Source: an uncultured Lactobacillus sp. (lineage in GTDB: Bacteria; Bacillota; Bacilli; Lactobacillales; Lactobacillaceae). Taken from it: a stretch of DNA of 34,539 bases. The position numbers and the translations under genes were made by a program. Of the stretch, positions 13,937 through 22,251 are shown piece by piece; the first letter of the stretch is position 1, and each line of letters starts with the position of its first letter. The DNA lies in the NCBI RefSeq assembly GCF_910589175.1, contig NZ_CAJURR010000024.1, forward strand, positions 1 through 34,539, written 5' to 3'. The notes under the pieces were generated by a model, which worked only from the letters and a program-made list of their open reading frames with translations, searched no databases and was not told where the DNA came from.

Positions 13937-14488
13937 TTATTGGTCAAATTCTTTTACTTGGTTATAGTCAAGCTCAGCATTTGTTTCTCTGCCGAACATA
14001 TCAATAGAAACATAAAGTTTATCTTTTTCTGGATTAATTTCAGTAATCTTACCACTCATGCCACTAAATGCACCATCAATAATAGTTACTGTTTCACCAA
14101 CTTCATAGTCAGCTTTAGGTTCTTTAGCTGGTTGGCCTTGAGAAGCAAGAATTCTTTCAATTTCGTCATCGTATAAAGGAGATGGCTTTGATCCACCACC
14201 GTGACTGCCAACAAATCCAGTAACGTTTGGCGTATTTCTGACAACATACCAACTTTCATCAGTCATTACCATTTCTACTAAAACGTAACCTGGAAATATC
14301 TTTTCATCTACTTCTTGCTTCTTACCACGAACAGTTTCAGTTTTTTGTTCTTCAGGAACAATTACTCGAAAGATATAATTTTGCATACCCATTGATTGGG
14401 CTCTTGAAAGTAAATCTTTCTTAACCTTTTCTTCGTAGCCAGAATAAGTGTGTAAAACGTACCATTTCTTTTCGCTGGTTTCAACCAT
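13937..14488 (-). CDS. nusG: Transcription termination/antitermination factor NusG
   Basis: A 183-residue NusG with an NGN domain (KKWYVLHTYSGYEEKVKKDL at the N-terminus, FPGYVLVEMVM, RNTPNVTGFVG) and a C-terminal KOW domain (GETVTIIDGAFSGMSGKITE). It binds RNA polymerase and modulates pausing and termination. A hairpin with a T-run (14526-14552) and a -10 element lie between secE and this gene, so nusG may be driven partly from its own attenuated leader. The start ATG follows AAGGAG. Confidence 0.98.
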   Translation of the reverse strand: MVETSEKKWYVLHTYSGYEEKVKKDLLSRAQSMGMQNYIFRVIVPEEQKTETVRGKKQEVDEKIFPGYVLVEMVMTDESWYVVRNTPNVTGFVGSHGGGSKPSPLYDDEIERILASQGQPAKEPKADYEVGETVTIIDGAFSGMSGKITEINPEKDKLYVSIDMFGRETNAELDYNQVKEFDQ

Positions 14489-14525
14489 GTTTCTAAACTC
14501 CTTAAAATAATACCTTTATGCAAAT

Positions 14526-14552
14526 AAAAAAACCTCCGAGGGAGGCTTTTTT
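14526..14552 (-). terminator. Intrinsic terminator or attenuator between secE and nusG
   Basis: The minus-strand sequence GCCTCC-CTC-GGAGG followed by seven T is a compact terminator. It lies after the secE stop and 38 bases before nusG. A TATAAT with an upstream TGTG lies at 14568-14563, which would place a transcription start just ahead of the hairpin, making it a leader attenuator for nusG. Confidence 0.8.
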
Positions 14553-14583
14553 AACTGATTTAATTATAACACATATACTGTTT

Positions 14584-14754
14584 TTATAAGAACATTTGCG
14601 TTAAGTAGCTAAATAATAAATCTAGCAAACCAAGGTAAGCACCAAACAAAATTGAGCTAATTATAACAACCCCAGTATCACGTCTATTTTGTTTCCATGT
14701 AGGCCATGATACTTTTGCCATAGTTTGGTTAACACTCTTAATAAACTTAAACAT
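14584..14754 (-). CDS. secE: Protein translocase subunit SecE
   Basis: A 56-residue protein translated by hand from the ATG at 14754; it is too short for ordinary ORF lists. It begins MFKFIKSVNQTMAKVSWPTW, containing the SecE signature (KxxWPTW), and has a single membrane helix (about residues 29-53: VVIISSILFGAYLGLLDLLF). It stabilises SecY in the preprotein channel. It lies between rpmG and nusG, the universal bacterial position. Confidence 0.96.
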   Translation of the reverse strand: MFKFIKSVNQTMAKVSWPTWKQNRRDTGVVIISSILFGAYLGLLDLLFSYLTQMFL

Positions 14755-14761
14755 TGCTTAC

Positions 14762-14911
14762 CTACCTCGTTTCCTTGTGCAAAGTTTGCTTCCCGCAATG
14801 CTTGCAAAACTTCTTAAGTTCAAGTCTTTGCGTTCTATTCTTGCTTGCTGCAATAGAATAATTGCGAGAACCACATACAGTACATGCAAGAGCTGCTTTC
14901 TTTACTGCCAT
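14762..14911 (-). CDS. rpmG: 50S ribosomal protein L33, zinc-binding type
   Basis: A 49-residue protein translated by hand; it starts [18 protein letters not shown] at the ATG at 14911, behind AGGAGTGG. Two CxxC pairs (CTVC at 10-13 and CKHC at 36-39) show the zinc-ribbon form. It is the first gene of rpmG-secE, 7 bases before secE, with a near-consensus promoter. Confidence 0.95.
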   Translation of the reverse strand: MAVKKAALACTVCGSRNYSIAASKNRTQRLELKKFCKHCGKQTLHKETR

Positions 14912-14934
14912 AAAACCACTCCTAAACTGCATTT

Positions 14935-14963
14935 ATCTTAGCAAAAAAAAGTTATTTTAGCAA
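14935..14963 (-). promoter_or_regulatory. Promoter of rpmG-secE
   Basis: On the minus strand, TTGCTA (14963-14958) and TAAGAT (14940-14935) are separated by 17 bases and lie about 24 bases before the rpmG start. Confidence 0.75.
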
Positions 14964-15132
14964 TTCCTACCAATAAAGTAAAGAAGAATCTAATTCACTT
15001 ATCAAAAAATTATATCTCCTTTTAAATAATATTAATAGATAGTGTAGAATTATACTTATAAGATCTTTTTTAATTAAAAATAAAGCTATCTTCAAAATTG
15101 AAAATGAAATAAAAAATAACAATTTTACTTCA

Positions 15133-15161
15133 TTGACTTTATTTCCGTTTAATTTTAACTG
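15133..15161 (+). promoter_or_regulatory. Probable promoter of the prenyl synthase gene
   Basis: TTGACT (15133-15138) and TAACTG (15156-15161) are separated by 17 bases. The -10 is only a moderate match. The predicted leader is about 70 bases and holds the inverted repeat at 15198-15231. Confidence 0.5.
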
Positions 15162-15197
15162 CTCTTATGCTGATATTCAACTGATTGGGAGGATTTA

Positions 15198-15231
15198 TTA
15201 ATTAAAAGGAGCAACTTTTCCTTTTAATTAA
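15198..15231 (+). repeat. Perfect 13-bp inverted repeat in a 5' leader
   Basis: TTAATTAAAAGGA and its exact complement flank an eight-base loop. The repeat sits between a GGGAGG sequence (15187-15192) and the ATG at 15241. No T-run follows, so it is unlikely to be a terminator. Confidence 0.8.
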
Positions 15232-15240
15232 ATATTTATC

Positions 15241-16293
15241 ATGGCAGAAAATTCAACTCATCCACTACAAAATTCACTTCCCGAAAAAAGAAACAATAAC
15301 AAGAGCAATTTCGCTTTTTGGGACAATTTTCCAGAAACTCAAAAAGATATGATTGCCATCAATCGTATTATCTTAAAACATGTAAATACTGTTCCGGGTC
15401 TACTAGGAGAGGCCTTAAAAGATACTTTTACAGCCCCTGGAAAAATGCTGCGTCCTGCTTGCGTAATGCTCTTCGGCTCTTTTGGACCAAATGCCCATGA
15501 AAAGCGCGAAGAATTACAAAAAATAGCAACCTCAATTGAGACTCTCCATAATGCTACCTTAATTCACGATGATATAATCGATGAATCGAGCATGCGTCAT
15601 GGCAGACCTTCGATTCAAACTAAATATGGCAAACATATCGCCGTTTATGCTGGCGACTATTTATTTGCTTTATCACTCACTCTTTTAAGTGAAAATGCTC
15701 AAAGCTTGCATAGTGTTATTGCAGATGGAAAAACCATGCAAAATATCCTAGTCGGCGAAACCGAGCAGTATAACAATGCATACAAGATTACTATTTCTGA
15801 AAAGGAATACTTAGACCAAATTAAGGGTAAAACTGGTGTCTTATTTGGCCTAGCCTGTTTTATTGGCGCTTATGAGAGTGGTCTTAAAGTAACTAAGGCT
15901 CTAAAAGCTAAAAAGTTTGGTGAATACTTGGGCCAAGCTTTTCAGCTAAGAGATGATATTTTAGACTATACAACTACTAGTTCTACTTTTAAAAAGCCAG
16001 TCTTATTAGATGTTAAAGATGGTATCTACTCAGGCCCCTTAATTTTTGCCTTACAAAATGATCATACGGGGCGTTTACATGAATTAGTTAAATTAGGACA
16101 AGATTTGACTAAGGAACAACTACAAGAGATAGAAAAAATGGTTAATGATCTTGACGGGGTAAAGCGAGCACAAAAGTTAGCTGATAAATTCACTGATAAA
16201 GCTTTACACACCTTGCAAAAGCATTGGCCAGACAACAAAACTCGCCAGCAACTTGAAGAGCTAACAAATATTTTATTAAAAAGAAGTTATTAA
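15241..16293 (+). CDS. Polyprenyl (geranylgeranyl/heptaprenyl-type) diphosphate synthase
   Basis: A 350-residue trans-prenyltransferase. The first aspartate-rich motif is in LIHDDIIDESSMRHGRPS (DDxxD plus RxGxP; about residues 112-129) and the second is QLRDDILDY (about 237-245). The substrate-binding GKMLRPA lies at about 67-73. It condenses isopentenyl diphosphate with an allylic primer to give a longer prenyl chain, perhaps for a quinone or membrane carrier; chain length cannot be told by eye. The N-terminal 30 residues are polar and poorly conserved, and an internal Met at residue 37 exists, but FWDNFPETQ before it looks like family sequence. No ribosome binding site lies at the usual distance. 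A terminator follows. Confidence 0.9.
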   Translation: MAENSTHPLQNSLPEKRNNNKSNFAFWDNFPETQKDMIAINRIILKHVNTVPGLLGEALKDTFTAPGKMLRPACVMLFGSFGPNAHEKREELQKIATSIETLHNATLIHDDIIDESSMRHGRPSIQTKYGKHIAVYAGDYLFALSLTLLSENAQSLHSVIADGKTMQNILVGETEQYNNAYKITISEKEYLDQIKGKTGVLFGLACFIGAYESGLKVTKALKAKKFGEYLGQAFQLRDDILDYTTTSSTFKKPVLLDVKDGIYSGPLIFALQNDHTGRLHELVKLGQDLTKEQLQEIEKMVNDLDGVKRAQKLADKFTDKALHTLQKHWPDNKTRQQLEELTNILLKRSY

Positions 16294-16295
16294 TT

Positions 16296-16325
16296 AAGAG
16301 AATGTTAAGACATTCTCTTTTCTTT
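16296..16325 (+). terminator. Terminator of the prenyl synthase gene
   Basis: AAGAGAATG and CATTCTCTT flank a six-base loop and are followed by TTCTTT, directly after the stop. Confidence 0.85.
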
Positions 16326-16390
16326 CCCTATTCTTTACCAATTCGCTATAATCTTTTTTTGGATTATAATTCTAGAAAGTAGGAAAAGAA

Positions 16391-17638
16391 GTGACTAAGA
16401 AAAAAGAAAATTCGCATTTTTTTGCCTGGTGGGTTTTTATTGCCTCCTGTTTAATTTCTTTAGTAGGATTTGGATTAATTGTTAATACTATTGGCTTATT
16501 TTTTGAACCAATTAGTAAAAGTTTCCATGTTGGTCGGGCAAGCGTTGCTTTAATGACAACCTTGCAAAATGCTGCTGCCGCAATTACTTTGCTATTTGCA
16601 GGTAAAATTATGACCAAACTTAACTTGCGTTGGCTTTTAACTTTCTGTTTTGCTGTAATTGGAGTTTCCATGCTTAGCTTATCAGTAGCACAAAGTTTAA
16701 CTCATTTTTATATTGCTTGGATCATCATTGGAATTTGCCAACCAATTGCTATTACTTTATCCATCCCTGTCCTATTAGGAAACTGGTTCAATGAAAAATT
16801 AGGAACTGTGATGGGAATTGCCCTTGGGGTTTCAGCATTTGGTGGTACCATCTTTAATCCAATTATTGGTAACATCATTACCAACTTTGGATGGAGAGGT
16901 GGCTTCATCTGCGAAGGATTACTAATTCTCGGAATTTTAGTTCCTTCAGCATTCTTCTTAAGAGAAAAACCTAACCAAAAACATCATGCATACGGTAAAG
17001 TGAAAAATATACCAGAAAAAGTTCTTGAAACTAGTGGTATTAGCCTTAAGGCAGCCCTTAAGACTCCTGTCTTTTATGCTTTAGCATTTGCAATGCTTGC
17101 ACTACAATTTGTTTCTGGATCTGTACAACATATTTCAGGTCATATTACCAGCCAAAGCCTCCCATTAACAATTGGTGCCTCAGTAGTTTCTGGGGTAATG
17201 CTTGGAGCAGCAGCTGGTAAGATTTCTATCGGTTTTATGCTTGATCGTTTTAATACACGAGCTACTCTATTTATTTATTCTCTATTTGGCTTGTTAGGCT
17301 GGAGCGGCGAAATTTTCTTTAAGACTAGTCTCCCACTTATTGCCTCTGCCTTTATTTTAGGTTTGGGTCAAGGTGTGTGTTTAGTTGCTCTTCCTTACCT
17401 TATTCGAGAAGAATTCGGAGCTAAGGACTACAGTACAATTCTTTCAGTAATTAATATGACTGGTGCATTTGCAATGTCTGCATCTGTTTACCTAAACGGT
17501 CTTTTATTTGATACTACTGGTTCTTATAACTTCGGTTGGGCAATCAACGCAACTGCTTTTGCGCTCAGTTTTGTTGCTTTGTTCCTTACTCTCAAAAAGC
17601 AAAATGCATCTCAACCATTAGAAGAAAGTATAGATTAA
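16391..17638 (+). CDS. MFS transporter, oxalate/formate-antiporter-like (OFA) group
   Basis: A 415-residue carrier with twelve hydrophobic segments. The central loop (about residues 195-220) is polar, and the second half opens with FYALAFAMLALQFVSGSVQH. The pattern WWVFIASCLISLVGFGLI at the N-terminus and the conserved GLGQGVCLVALPYLIREEFG in helix 10 resemble the OFA group of carboxylate carriers. The start is GTG at 16391, nine bases after AGGAAA; a TATAAT-like element lies near 16344-16349. Terminators isolate the gene from both neighbours. The substrate is unknown. Confidence 0.88.
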   Translation: MTKKKENSHFFAWWVFIASCLISLVGFGLIVNTIGLFFEPISKSFHVGRASVALMTTLQNAAAAITLLFAGKIMTKLNLRWLLTFCFAVIGVSMLSLSVAQSLTHFYIAWIIIGICQPIAITLSIPVLLGNWFNEKLGTVMGIALGVSAFGGTIFNPIIGNIITNFGWRGGFICEGLLILGILVPSAFFLREKPNQKHHAYGKVKNIPEKVLETSGISLKAALKTPVFYALAFAMLALQFVSGSVQHISGHITSQSLPLTIGASVVSGVMLGAAAGKISIGFMLDRFNTRATLFIYSLFGLLGWSGEIFFKTSLPLIASAFILGLGQGVCLVALPYLIREEFGAKDYSTILSVINMTGAFAMSASVYLNGLLFDTTGSYNFGWAINATAFALSFVALFLTLKKQNASQPLEESID

Positions 17639-17671
17639 ATTTATAGTTATCTATGCTAACTTAATATTAGT

Positions 17672-17716
17672 AAAAGCTTACTCATTGACTTACAATAAAT
17701 GAGTAAGCTTTTTTAT
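17672..17716 (+). terminator. Terminator of the MFS gene
   Basis: AAAAGCTTACTCATT and its complement flank an eleven-base loop and are followed by a T-run, about 30 bases after the stop. Confidence 0.9.
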
Positions 17717-17736
17717 TAATGTTGGGGTGAAAAAAT

Positions 17737-19497
17737 ATGAACAAACATCCAGAATTTTTATTAAACAAGATTAAAAGTCCAAAAGATCTTAAAAATTTAG
17801 ATCTAAAAGAACTAGAACAATTAGCTAGTGAAATTAGAACCTTAATCCTAGAAAAAGATGCTGCTAAAGGTGGCCACTTAGGACCAGATCTAGGAATTGT
17901 CGAAGCTACGATTGCCTACCACTACGTTTTTGATGCACCTAAAGACAAGATTATTTGGGACGTTTCTCACCAAACTTATCCACACAAGATGTTAACTGGA
18001 CGTGCTTATGGTTGGCTTGATCCGGATAAGTACGAGGACGTCACTCCCTATTCTAATCCTGAGGAAAGTCCCTATGACTACTTTGCTGTTGGTCATACTT
18101 CAACTTCAGTTGCCTTAGCAACTGGAATGGCTAGAGCACGTGATATGCTAGGAGAACATGAAAATATTACAGCTCTTATTGGGGATGGTTCTTTAACTGG
18201 TGGCTTAGCCTTTGAGGGCTTTAATAATGCGGCTGATGAAAAGCATAATCTAATTATTGTAGTAAATGACAATCAAATGTCGATTGACGATAATGTCGGC
18301 GGTGTTGTAACTGCTTTGAAGAAACTACGTGAATCAAATGGTCAAACTGCTGACAATCCATTTACTGCAATGGGACTTGATTATAAGTATGTCGGTCAAG
18401 GAAATGATATTAAGACAATGATTGATGCCTTCAAATCAATTAAAAATATTGACCACCCAATTGTTTTACATATCAATACCCTCAAGGGTAAGGGATACGA
18501 ACCAGCTATTGAAAATGAAGCTAGTCACCACTGGGTATTGCCTTTTGATCTTAAGACGGACAAGACAACTGTACCAGCTCCAAAGACTCCTAATCCAACT
18601 ACTGTAATTCTTGATTTCTTAAAGAAACATATTGAAAATCAAGAAAACATCTTAGCCATCAATGCTGCTATCCCGGGCGTCTTTGGCTTAGGCGAGATTA
18701 AGAATAAATATCCTAAGAATTATAAGGATGTAGGGATTGCCGAGCAAGAGTCTGTTGCCTTTGCTGCAGGGGCTGTTAAAGAAGGAATTACCCCAGTCTT
18801 ATTTGAAAACTCCACTTTCTTACAACGGGCTTATGATCAACTTTCTCATGATGTAGCTGCTAACGACTTACCAGTCGTAATGGTGGTAGCTGGTGGCGGA
18901 ATTACGGGTACTTCTAAGACTCACTTAGGTATTTTTGACAACGCCATGGTCGCAAATTGGCCAAACTGGGAATACTTAGCTCCTACCACCTTGAATGAAT
19001 TAAAATCAATGCTTGAATGGGCAGTTAAGCAAAGAAAGCATCCCGTAGCAATTAAGTCTCCAGTGAATCCAGTTCCTGAAGGTGAAGCAGTTGATGAAGA
19101 CTACTCAACTATTAAGTATGATGTAAAGCCCGGTTCTAAAGTTGCCATCATTGGTTTAGGTGACTTTTATCAATTAGGTGAAAAGGTAGTTGATTTATTA
19201 AAGCAAGAAAACATTAATGCCACTTTGATCAATCCAAAGTCTGCCGCTCATCTTGATTATGAAGCATTAGATAAACTTCAAAACGACCATGAATTAGTTG
19301 TTACTCTAGAAGACAACAGTATTGATGGTGGTTTTGGTCAAAAGGTTGCTAGCTACTATGGTCCAACTAAGATGATGGTTAAGAATTATGGTGCTAAAAA
19401 AGAATACACTGATAATGAACCAAAAGAATCTATCTACAAGCGCGACCATTTAATGCCTGATCAAATTATTAGTGATATTTTAGAAATTCTAAAATAA
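17737..19497 (+). CDS. DXS-like thiamine-diphosphate transketolase family enzyme
   Basis: A 586-residue protein with the three transketolase-family domains. GGHLGPDLGIVEATIAYHYV and IIWDVSHQTYPHKMLTGR (about residues 45-87) and the thiamine-diphosphate motif GDGSLTGGLAFEGFNNA...VVND (about 148-180) follow 1-deoxyxylulose-5-phosphate synthase closely. The catalytic Glu block reads GIAEQESVAFAAG, where typical DXS has EQHAV. The usual DRAG and YPRG motifs, whose arginines hold the glyceraldehyde-phosphate group, read VAGGG and SPVNP. Lactobacilli make isoprenoids by the mevalonate route and no other MEP gene is near. I infer a paralogue with another keto donor or acceptor, or a role in thiamine or pyridoxal precursor supply. 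A convergent sugar kinase follows. Confidence 0.85.
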   Translation: MNKHPEFLLNKIKSPKDLKNLDLKELEQLASEIRTLILEKDAAKGGHLGPDLGIVEATIAYHYVFDAPKDKIIWDVSHQTYPHKMLTGRAYGWLDPDKYEDVTPYSNPEESPYDYFAVGHTSTSVALATGMARARDMLGEHENITALIGDGSLTGGLAFEGFNNAADEKHNLIIVVNDNQMSIDDNVGGVVTALKKLRESNGQTADNPFTAMGLDYKYVGQGNDIKTMIDAFKSIKNIDHPIVLHINTLKGKGYEPAIENEASHHWVLPFDLKTDKTTVPAPKTPNPTTVILDFLKKHIENQENILAINAAIPGVFGLGEIKNKYPKNYKDVGIAEQESVAFAAGAVKEGITPVLFENSTFLQRAYDQLSHDVAANDLPVVMVVAGGGITGTSKTHLGIFDNAMVANWPNWEYLAPTTLNELKSMLEWAVKQRKHPVAIKSPVNPVPEGEAVDEDYSTIKYDVKPGSKVAIIGLGDFYQLGEKVVDLLKQENINATLINPKSAAHLDYEALDKLQNDHELVVTLEDNSIDGGFGQKVASYYGPTKMMVKNYGAKKEYTDNEPKESIYKRDHLMPDQIISDILEILK

Positions 19498-19520
19498 GTC
19501 AAATTCATATTTCTATTAGA

Positions 19521-19563
19521 AAAAAGGGTAAATTGTACTAATTTGATACAATTTACCCTTTTT
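19521..19563. terminator. Bidirectional terminator between the DXS-like gene and the sugar kinase
   Basis: AAAAAGGGTAAATTGTA and its complement flank a nine-base loop, with A/T runs on both sides, between two convergent genes. Confidence 0.92.
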
Positions 19564-19565
19564 GA

Positions 19566-21074
19566 TTATTCAAATAATTTAGGATATTTTTTCTGAAATT
19601 GAGCTATTTTGTCATAACTTTGGTCTAAATCATGTTCTACTTCTCGATAGATTGGAATTATATCCTGATAGACCTGCACATTTTTGGGATTTGGAAAATA
19701 TACTTTACTGTCATCTATTTCTTTCACTATTTTGTCTAAGCTATCCTCTTCATTCAAGCCTAATTGTGCCAGAAACATGGCTGCTAAAGTTCCACTTTGA
19801 TCATTTTTAATTACCACTACTGGTAAATTAAAAATATCAGCAATTAACTGCCTCACAAAATCACTTCTTACAAACCCGCCAGTGACTCTTAATGCTTCTG
19901 GTTCCCCTATTTTTTCGCGCAAGCCTCTAGCTGCACCTAAAAGATTAAAGACAATACCTTCTAAAACACTCCGCGCCATTTGCGGTTTAGTGTGGTTTCT
20001 ACTTAATCCAATAAAAGATCCGCGAGCTTGAGCATTCCAAATTGGCGCCCGTTCTCCCCCTAAGTAGGGATGAAAAATTAAGCCATTACTGCCTGCAGGC
20101 ACAGTTTCAGCAATATTAATAAAATCTTCTGCAGTTTGATCTGGACTAAAAATCGTTTTTCTAGCCCACTCAAAGACGATTCCACCATTGTTTACGGGAC
20201 CGCCAAGAAGATAATGGCTTTTATCCACCGGATAACAAAAAAAGCGATTTTTTGAGTCAACTATTGCTTTAGGTGCAATGGCTCTTATAGCTCCTGATGT
20301 ACCAACATTTAGGGCAAAGTATTTTTTATCTAAAACACCAACACCAATTGTTGATAAATATCCATCACTAGCTCCTAAAATAATTTTTGTTTCAGGATTT
20401 AAACCCAATTTTTGCCCATATTCTGCTTCTATTTTTTCAACCACATCTTCTTGTTTAGCTATGCTTGGCAATTTTTTCGGATCTAGTTCAATTTTATCAA
20501 TTAATTTCCTATCCCAAGTTAAAGTATGAAGATTAAGCAAGCCAGTTCCAGCTGCCATAGTTGTATCGGTGACTATCTTACCAGTTAAACGCCAAATAAT
20601 ATATTCTTTAATTCCAATCCACTTCTGTACTTGTGCAAAAAGTTTAGGATTTTCTTCTTTAATCCACAATAATTTATACACAGGAGCCATTGGATGAGGC
20701 GGCATCCCTGTCTGTTGATAAATATCTTGCGCAAGTCCACTTTCTTTTGCCTGCGCCACAATCTGGCTGCTTCGATTATCCGCCCAAGTAATACTGTTAG
20801 TCAGTACTTGATTGTCTTTTCCAATACCGATTAAACTATGCATTTGACTCGACCAAGAAATTGCTTTAATTTTTCCTGCAACTCTTTTACTTAAGTTAAA
20901 AATAATCTTTTGAACAGCATCAAATATTACTTGTGGATCTTCTTCAGCCTGATCCACTTGGTCTTGAATTAAAGGGTAAGGAATTGATAATTCTTCAATC
21001 TTTTTACCATTTTCTTGATATAATACACCCTTACTTGCTGTTGTTCCGATATCTATCCCAATTATATAGTCCAT
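19566..21074 (-). CDS. gntK: FGGY-family carbohydrate kinase, gluconokinase type
   Basis: A 502-residue kinase starting MDYIIGIDIGTTASKGVLY, with the first phosphate loop of the FGGY fold. WADNRSSQIV and GTSGAIRAI (phosphate 2) follow, then GGFVRSDFVRQLIADI (adenosine motif) and NLPVVV near the C-terminus. SWSSQMHSLIGI matches the gluconate kinase subgroup better than xylulokinase or glycerol kinase. I chose the ATG at 21074 behind GGGGCGG; the longer frame adds 16 residues not typical of the family. It should phosphorylate gluconate (or a related sugar acid) to the 6-phosphate. No gluconate permease is adjacent, but the MFS gene nearby could be linked. Confidence 0.88.
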   Translation of the reverse strand: MDYIIGIDIGTTASKGVLYQENGKKIEELSIPYPLIQDQVDQAEEDPQVIFDAVQKIIFNLSKRVAGKIKAISWSSQMHSLIGIGKDNQVLTNSITWADNRSSQIVAQAKESGLAQDIYQQTGMPPHPMAPVYKLLWIKEENPKLFAQVQKWIGIKEYIIWRLTGKIVTDTTMAAGTGLLNLHTLTWDRKLIDKIELDPKKLPSIAKQEDVVEKIEAEYGQKLGLNPETKIILGASDGYLSTIGVGVLDKKYFALNVGTSGAIRAIAPKAIVDSKNRFFCYPVDKSHYLLGGPVNNGGIVFEWARKTIFSPDQTAEDFINIAETVPAGSNGLIFHPYLGGERAPIWNAQARGSFIGLSRNHTKPQMARSVLEGIVFNLLGAARGLREKIGEPEALRVTGGFVRSDFVRQLIADIFNLPVVVIKNDQSGTLAAMFLAQLGLNEEDSLDKIVKEIDDSKVYFPNPKNVQVYQDIIPIYREVEHDLDQSYDKIAQFQKKYPKLFE

Positions 21075-21110
21075 AAGCCGCCCCTTTCTTTTAGAATATA
21101 TTTTCTCACA

Positions 21111-21163
21111 AAAAAAGAACAATCCCTAGAGATTGTTCTTTGGTGGTCAAACAATGCGTGACC
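21111..21163 (-). terminator. Terminator plus preceding hairpin after the small ORF
   Basis: The terminator is AAAGAACAATC / GATTGTTCTTT with a T-run on the minus strand (21141-21111). Just before it a second hairpin GTGGTCA / TGACCAC with a nine-base loop occupies about 21142-21164. It ends the small gene at 21196-21414. Confidence 0.85.
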
Positions 21164-21195
21164 ACTGTGCGTAGAATTATTGTTTTTAGGTGATG

Positions 21196-21414
21196 TTACT
21201 TCTTAAGATTTTCGTTGACGAAGGCTTCGATCTTATCGTCAGAGTCTTTCAAGAACGGAAGCATGTCACTTTCCGTCTTCATGGTATCTCTACCATTCTT
21301 TTCCATAAAGTAGTCCCATAGGGCGTCTCTAACAGGCATGTCAGAATCGCTCCAATCAAAAACTTCCTTCATGTGACGGTCTAACAATTCTGTCTTAATA
21401 ACTTCATCTGCCAT
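21196..21414 (-). CDS. Small acidic protein of unknown function
   Basis: A 72-residue, acidic, probably helical soluble protein ([19 protein letters not shown]...). There is no signal peptide, membrane segment or metal motif. The gene has a strong AGGAGG site eight bases before the ATG, a TATAAT at about 21445, and its own terminator, so it looks like a real, separately expressed gene. It lies between the sigma factor and the sugar kinase. I do not recognise the family. Confidence 0.75.
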   Translation of the reverse strand: MADEVIKTELLDRHMKEVFDWSDSDMPVRDALWDYFMEKNGRDTMKTESDMLPFLKDSDDKIEAFVNENLKK

Positions 21415-21481
21415 CTTAAAATTACCTCCTAAATAAATTCTACAAGTCTTATTATAGTCTTTTTATTCGTTCTATGCGAAT

Positions 21482-22039
21482 TTAAAACAATTCTTTCCGC
21501 ATTTTTGCCTTACACCGAGCTTTCGCTTGAAGTAATTGATAACGACTATAGTTTGTCTCCTTACTCGCTTCTTCAATCGTTAACTCTCCCAGAAAAACTT
21601 TGAGCGCAATTACCTCTTTTTCTGATAACTTGTTAATAAATTTTTGGTACATTTCCTTTCTAGGCGTAATGTGCATTTCTTCAACTTCTTCTTTAATCAG
21701 ATTTTTATGCACCACATTGTCATAGGAAATAGCTTTAGTAAACGATGTTCTCTTCTGTGCTAATTCATACCTTAAGAGCGATCGGAGATGATTATAAAAT
21801 TTTGTTCGATAATACGCCCCAAAACTATTTGCTCGTTTCTCATCGTAGGTACAGCAACTTTGATAGCACATGATTAATGCTTCTTGTTCCCAGTCATCAT
21901 GATCAAAATTACGAATGAAAAAATTTAACTTCGCTCCATTGATTAAAGGCCGATACCGCTCTACTAGTTCATGCAAAGCATCCATATCTTGCTCTTCTTT
22001 TACACGTCGAATCAAATAAACTTCATTCAGTCTTTCCAT
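21482..22039 (-). CDS. sigH: SigH/ComX-like alternative sigma factor
   Basis: A 185-residue sigma-70-family protein. Region 2 runs from about residues 15 to 85 (DHDDWEQEALIMCYQ is the 2.1-2.2 core and YYRTKFYNHLRSLLR the 2.4 part). Region 4 is at about 135-180 (LSEKEVIALKVFLGELTIEE followed by SRYQLLQAKARCKAKM). In the conserved Bacillota order, sigH lies between rlmB and rpmG-secE-nusG, and the locus here matches apart from inserted genes. In lactobacilli and lactococci this factor is linked to competence genes; whether it is active here is unknown. Confidence 0.88.
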   Translation of the reverse strand: MERLNEVYLIRRVKEEQDMDALHELVERYRPLINGAKLNFFIRNFDHDDWEQEALIMCYQSCCTYDEKRANSFGAYYRTKFYNHLRSLLRYELAQKRTSFTKAISYDNVVHKNLIKEEVEEMHITPRKEMYQKFINKLSEKEVIALKVFLGELTIEEASKETNYSRYQLLQAKARCKAKMRKELF

Positions 22040-22195
22040 CCCGGAAATTCCTCCTTTTCTATTTGATAATAAGAATAAAAAAGAAAAAATCTCCTTCTAA
22101 GGGAACGAATGTTTATTAAACACAGGTATAGAGCAATTGTACTTTGTTAATGATCAAGAATTTATTGTGTGTTTGTCTTTATAACTATAAGCAAT

Positions 22196-22240
22196 AAAAA
22201 TTGTCACTTAGCTCTTTATAAAACTAAATGACAATTTTTT
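22196..22240 (-). terminator. Terminator of the cysS-mrnC-rlmB operon
   Basis: AAAAATTGTCATTTAG and CTAAGTGACAATTTTT form a 16-bp stem with one G-U pair, followed by a T-run, 12 bases after the rlmB stop. Confidence 0.9.
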
Positions 22241-22251
22241 CTAAGCTTTAA

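Larger units (their letters stand above)
14964..15240. other. Intergenic region upstream of rpmG and of the prenyl synthase
   Basis: The whole gap between rpmG and the prenyl synthase gene is 329 bases. Besides the two divergent promoters and the hairpin at 15198-15231 I see only AT-rich sequence without a coding frame of useful length or other clear motifs. Confidence 0.5.
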
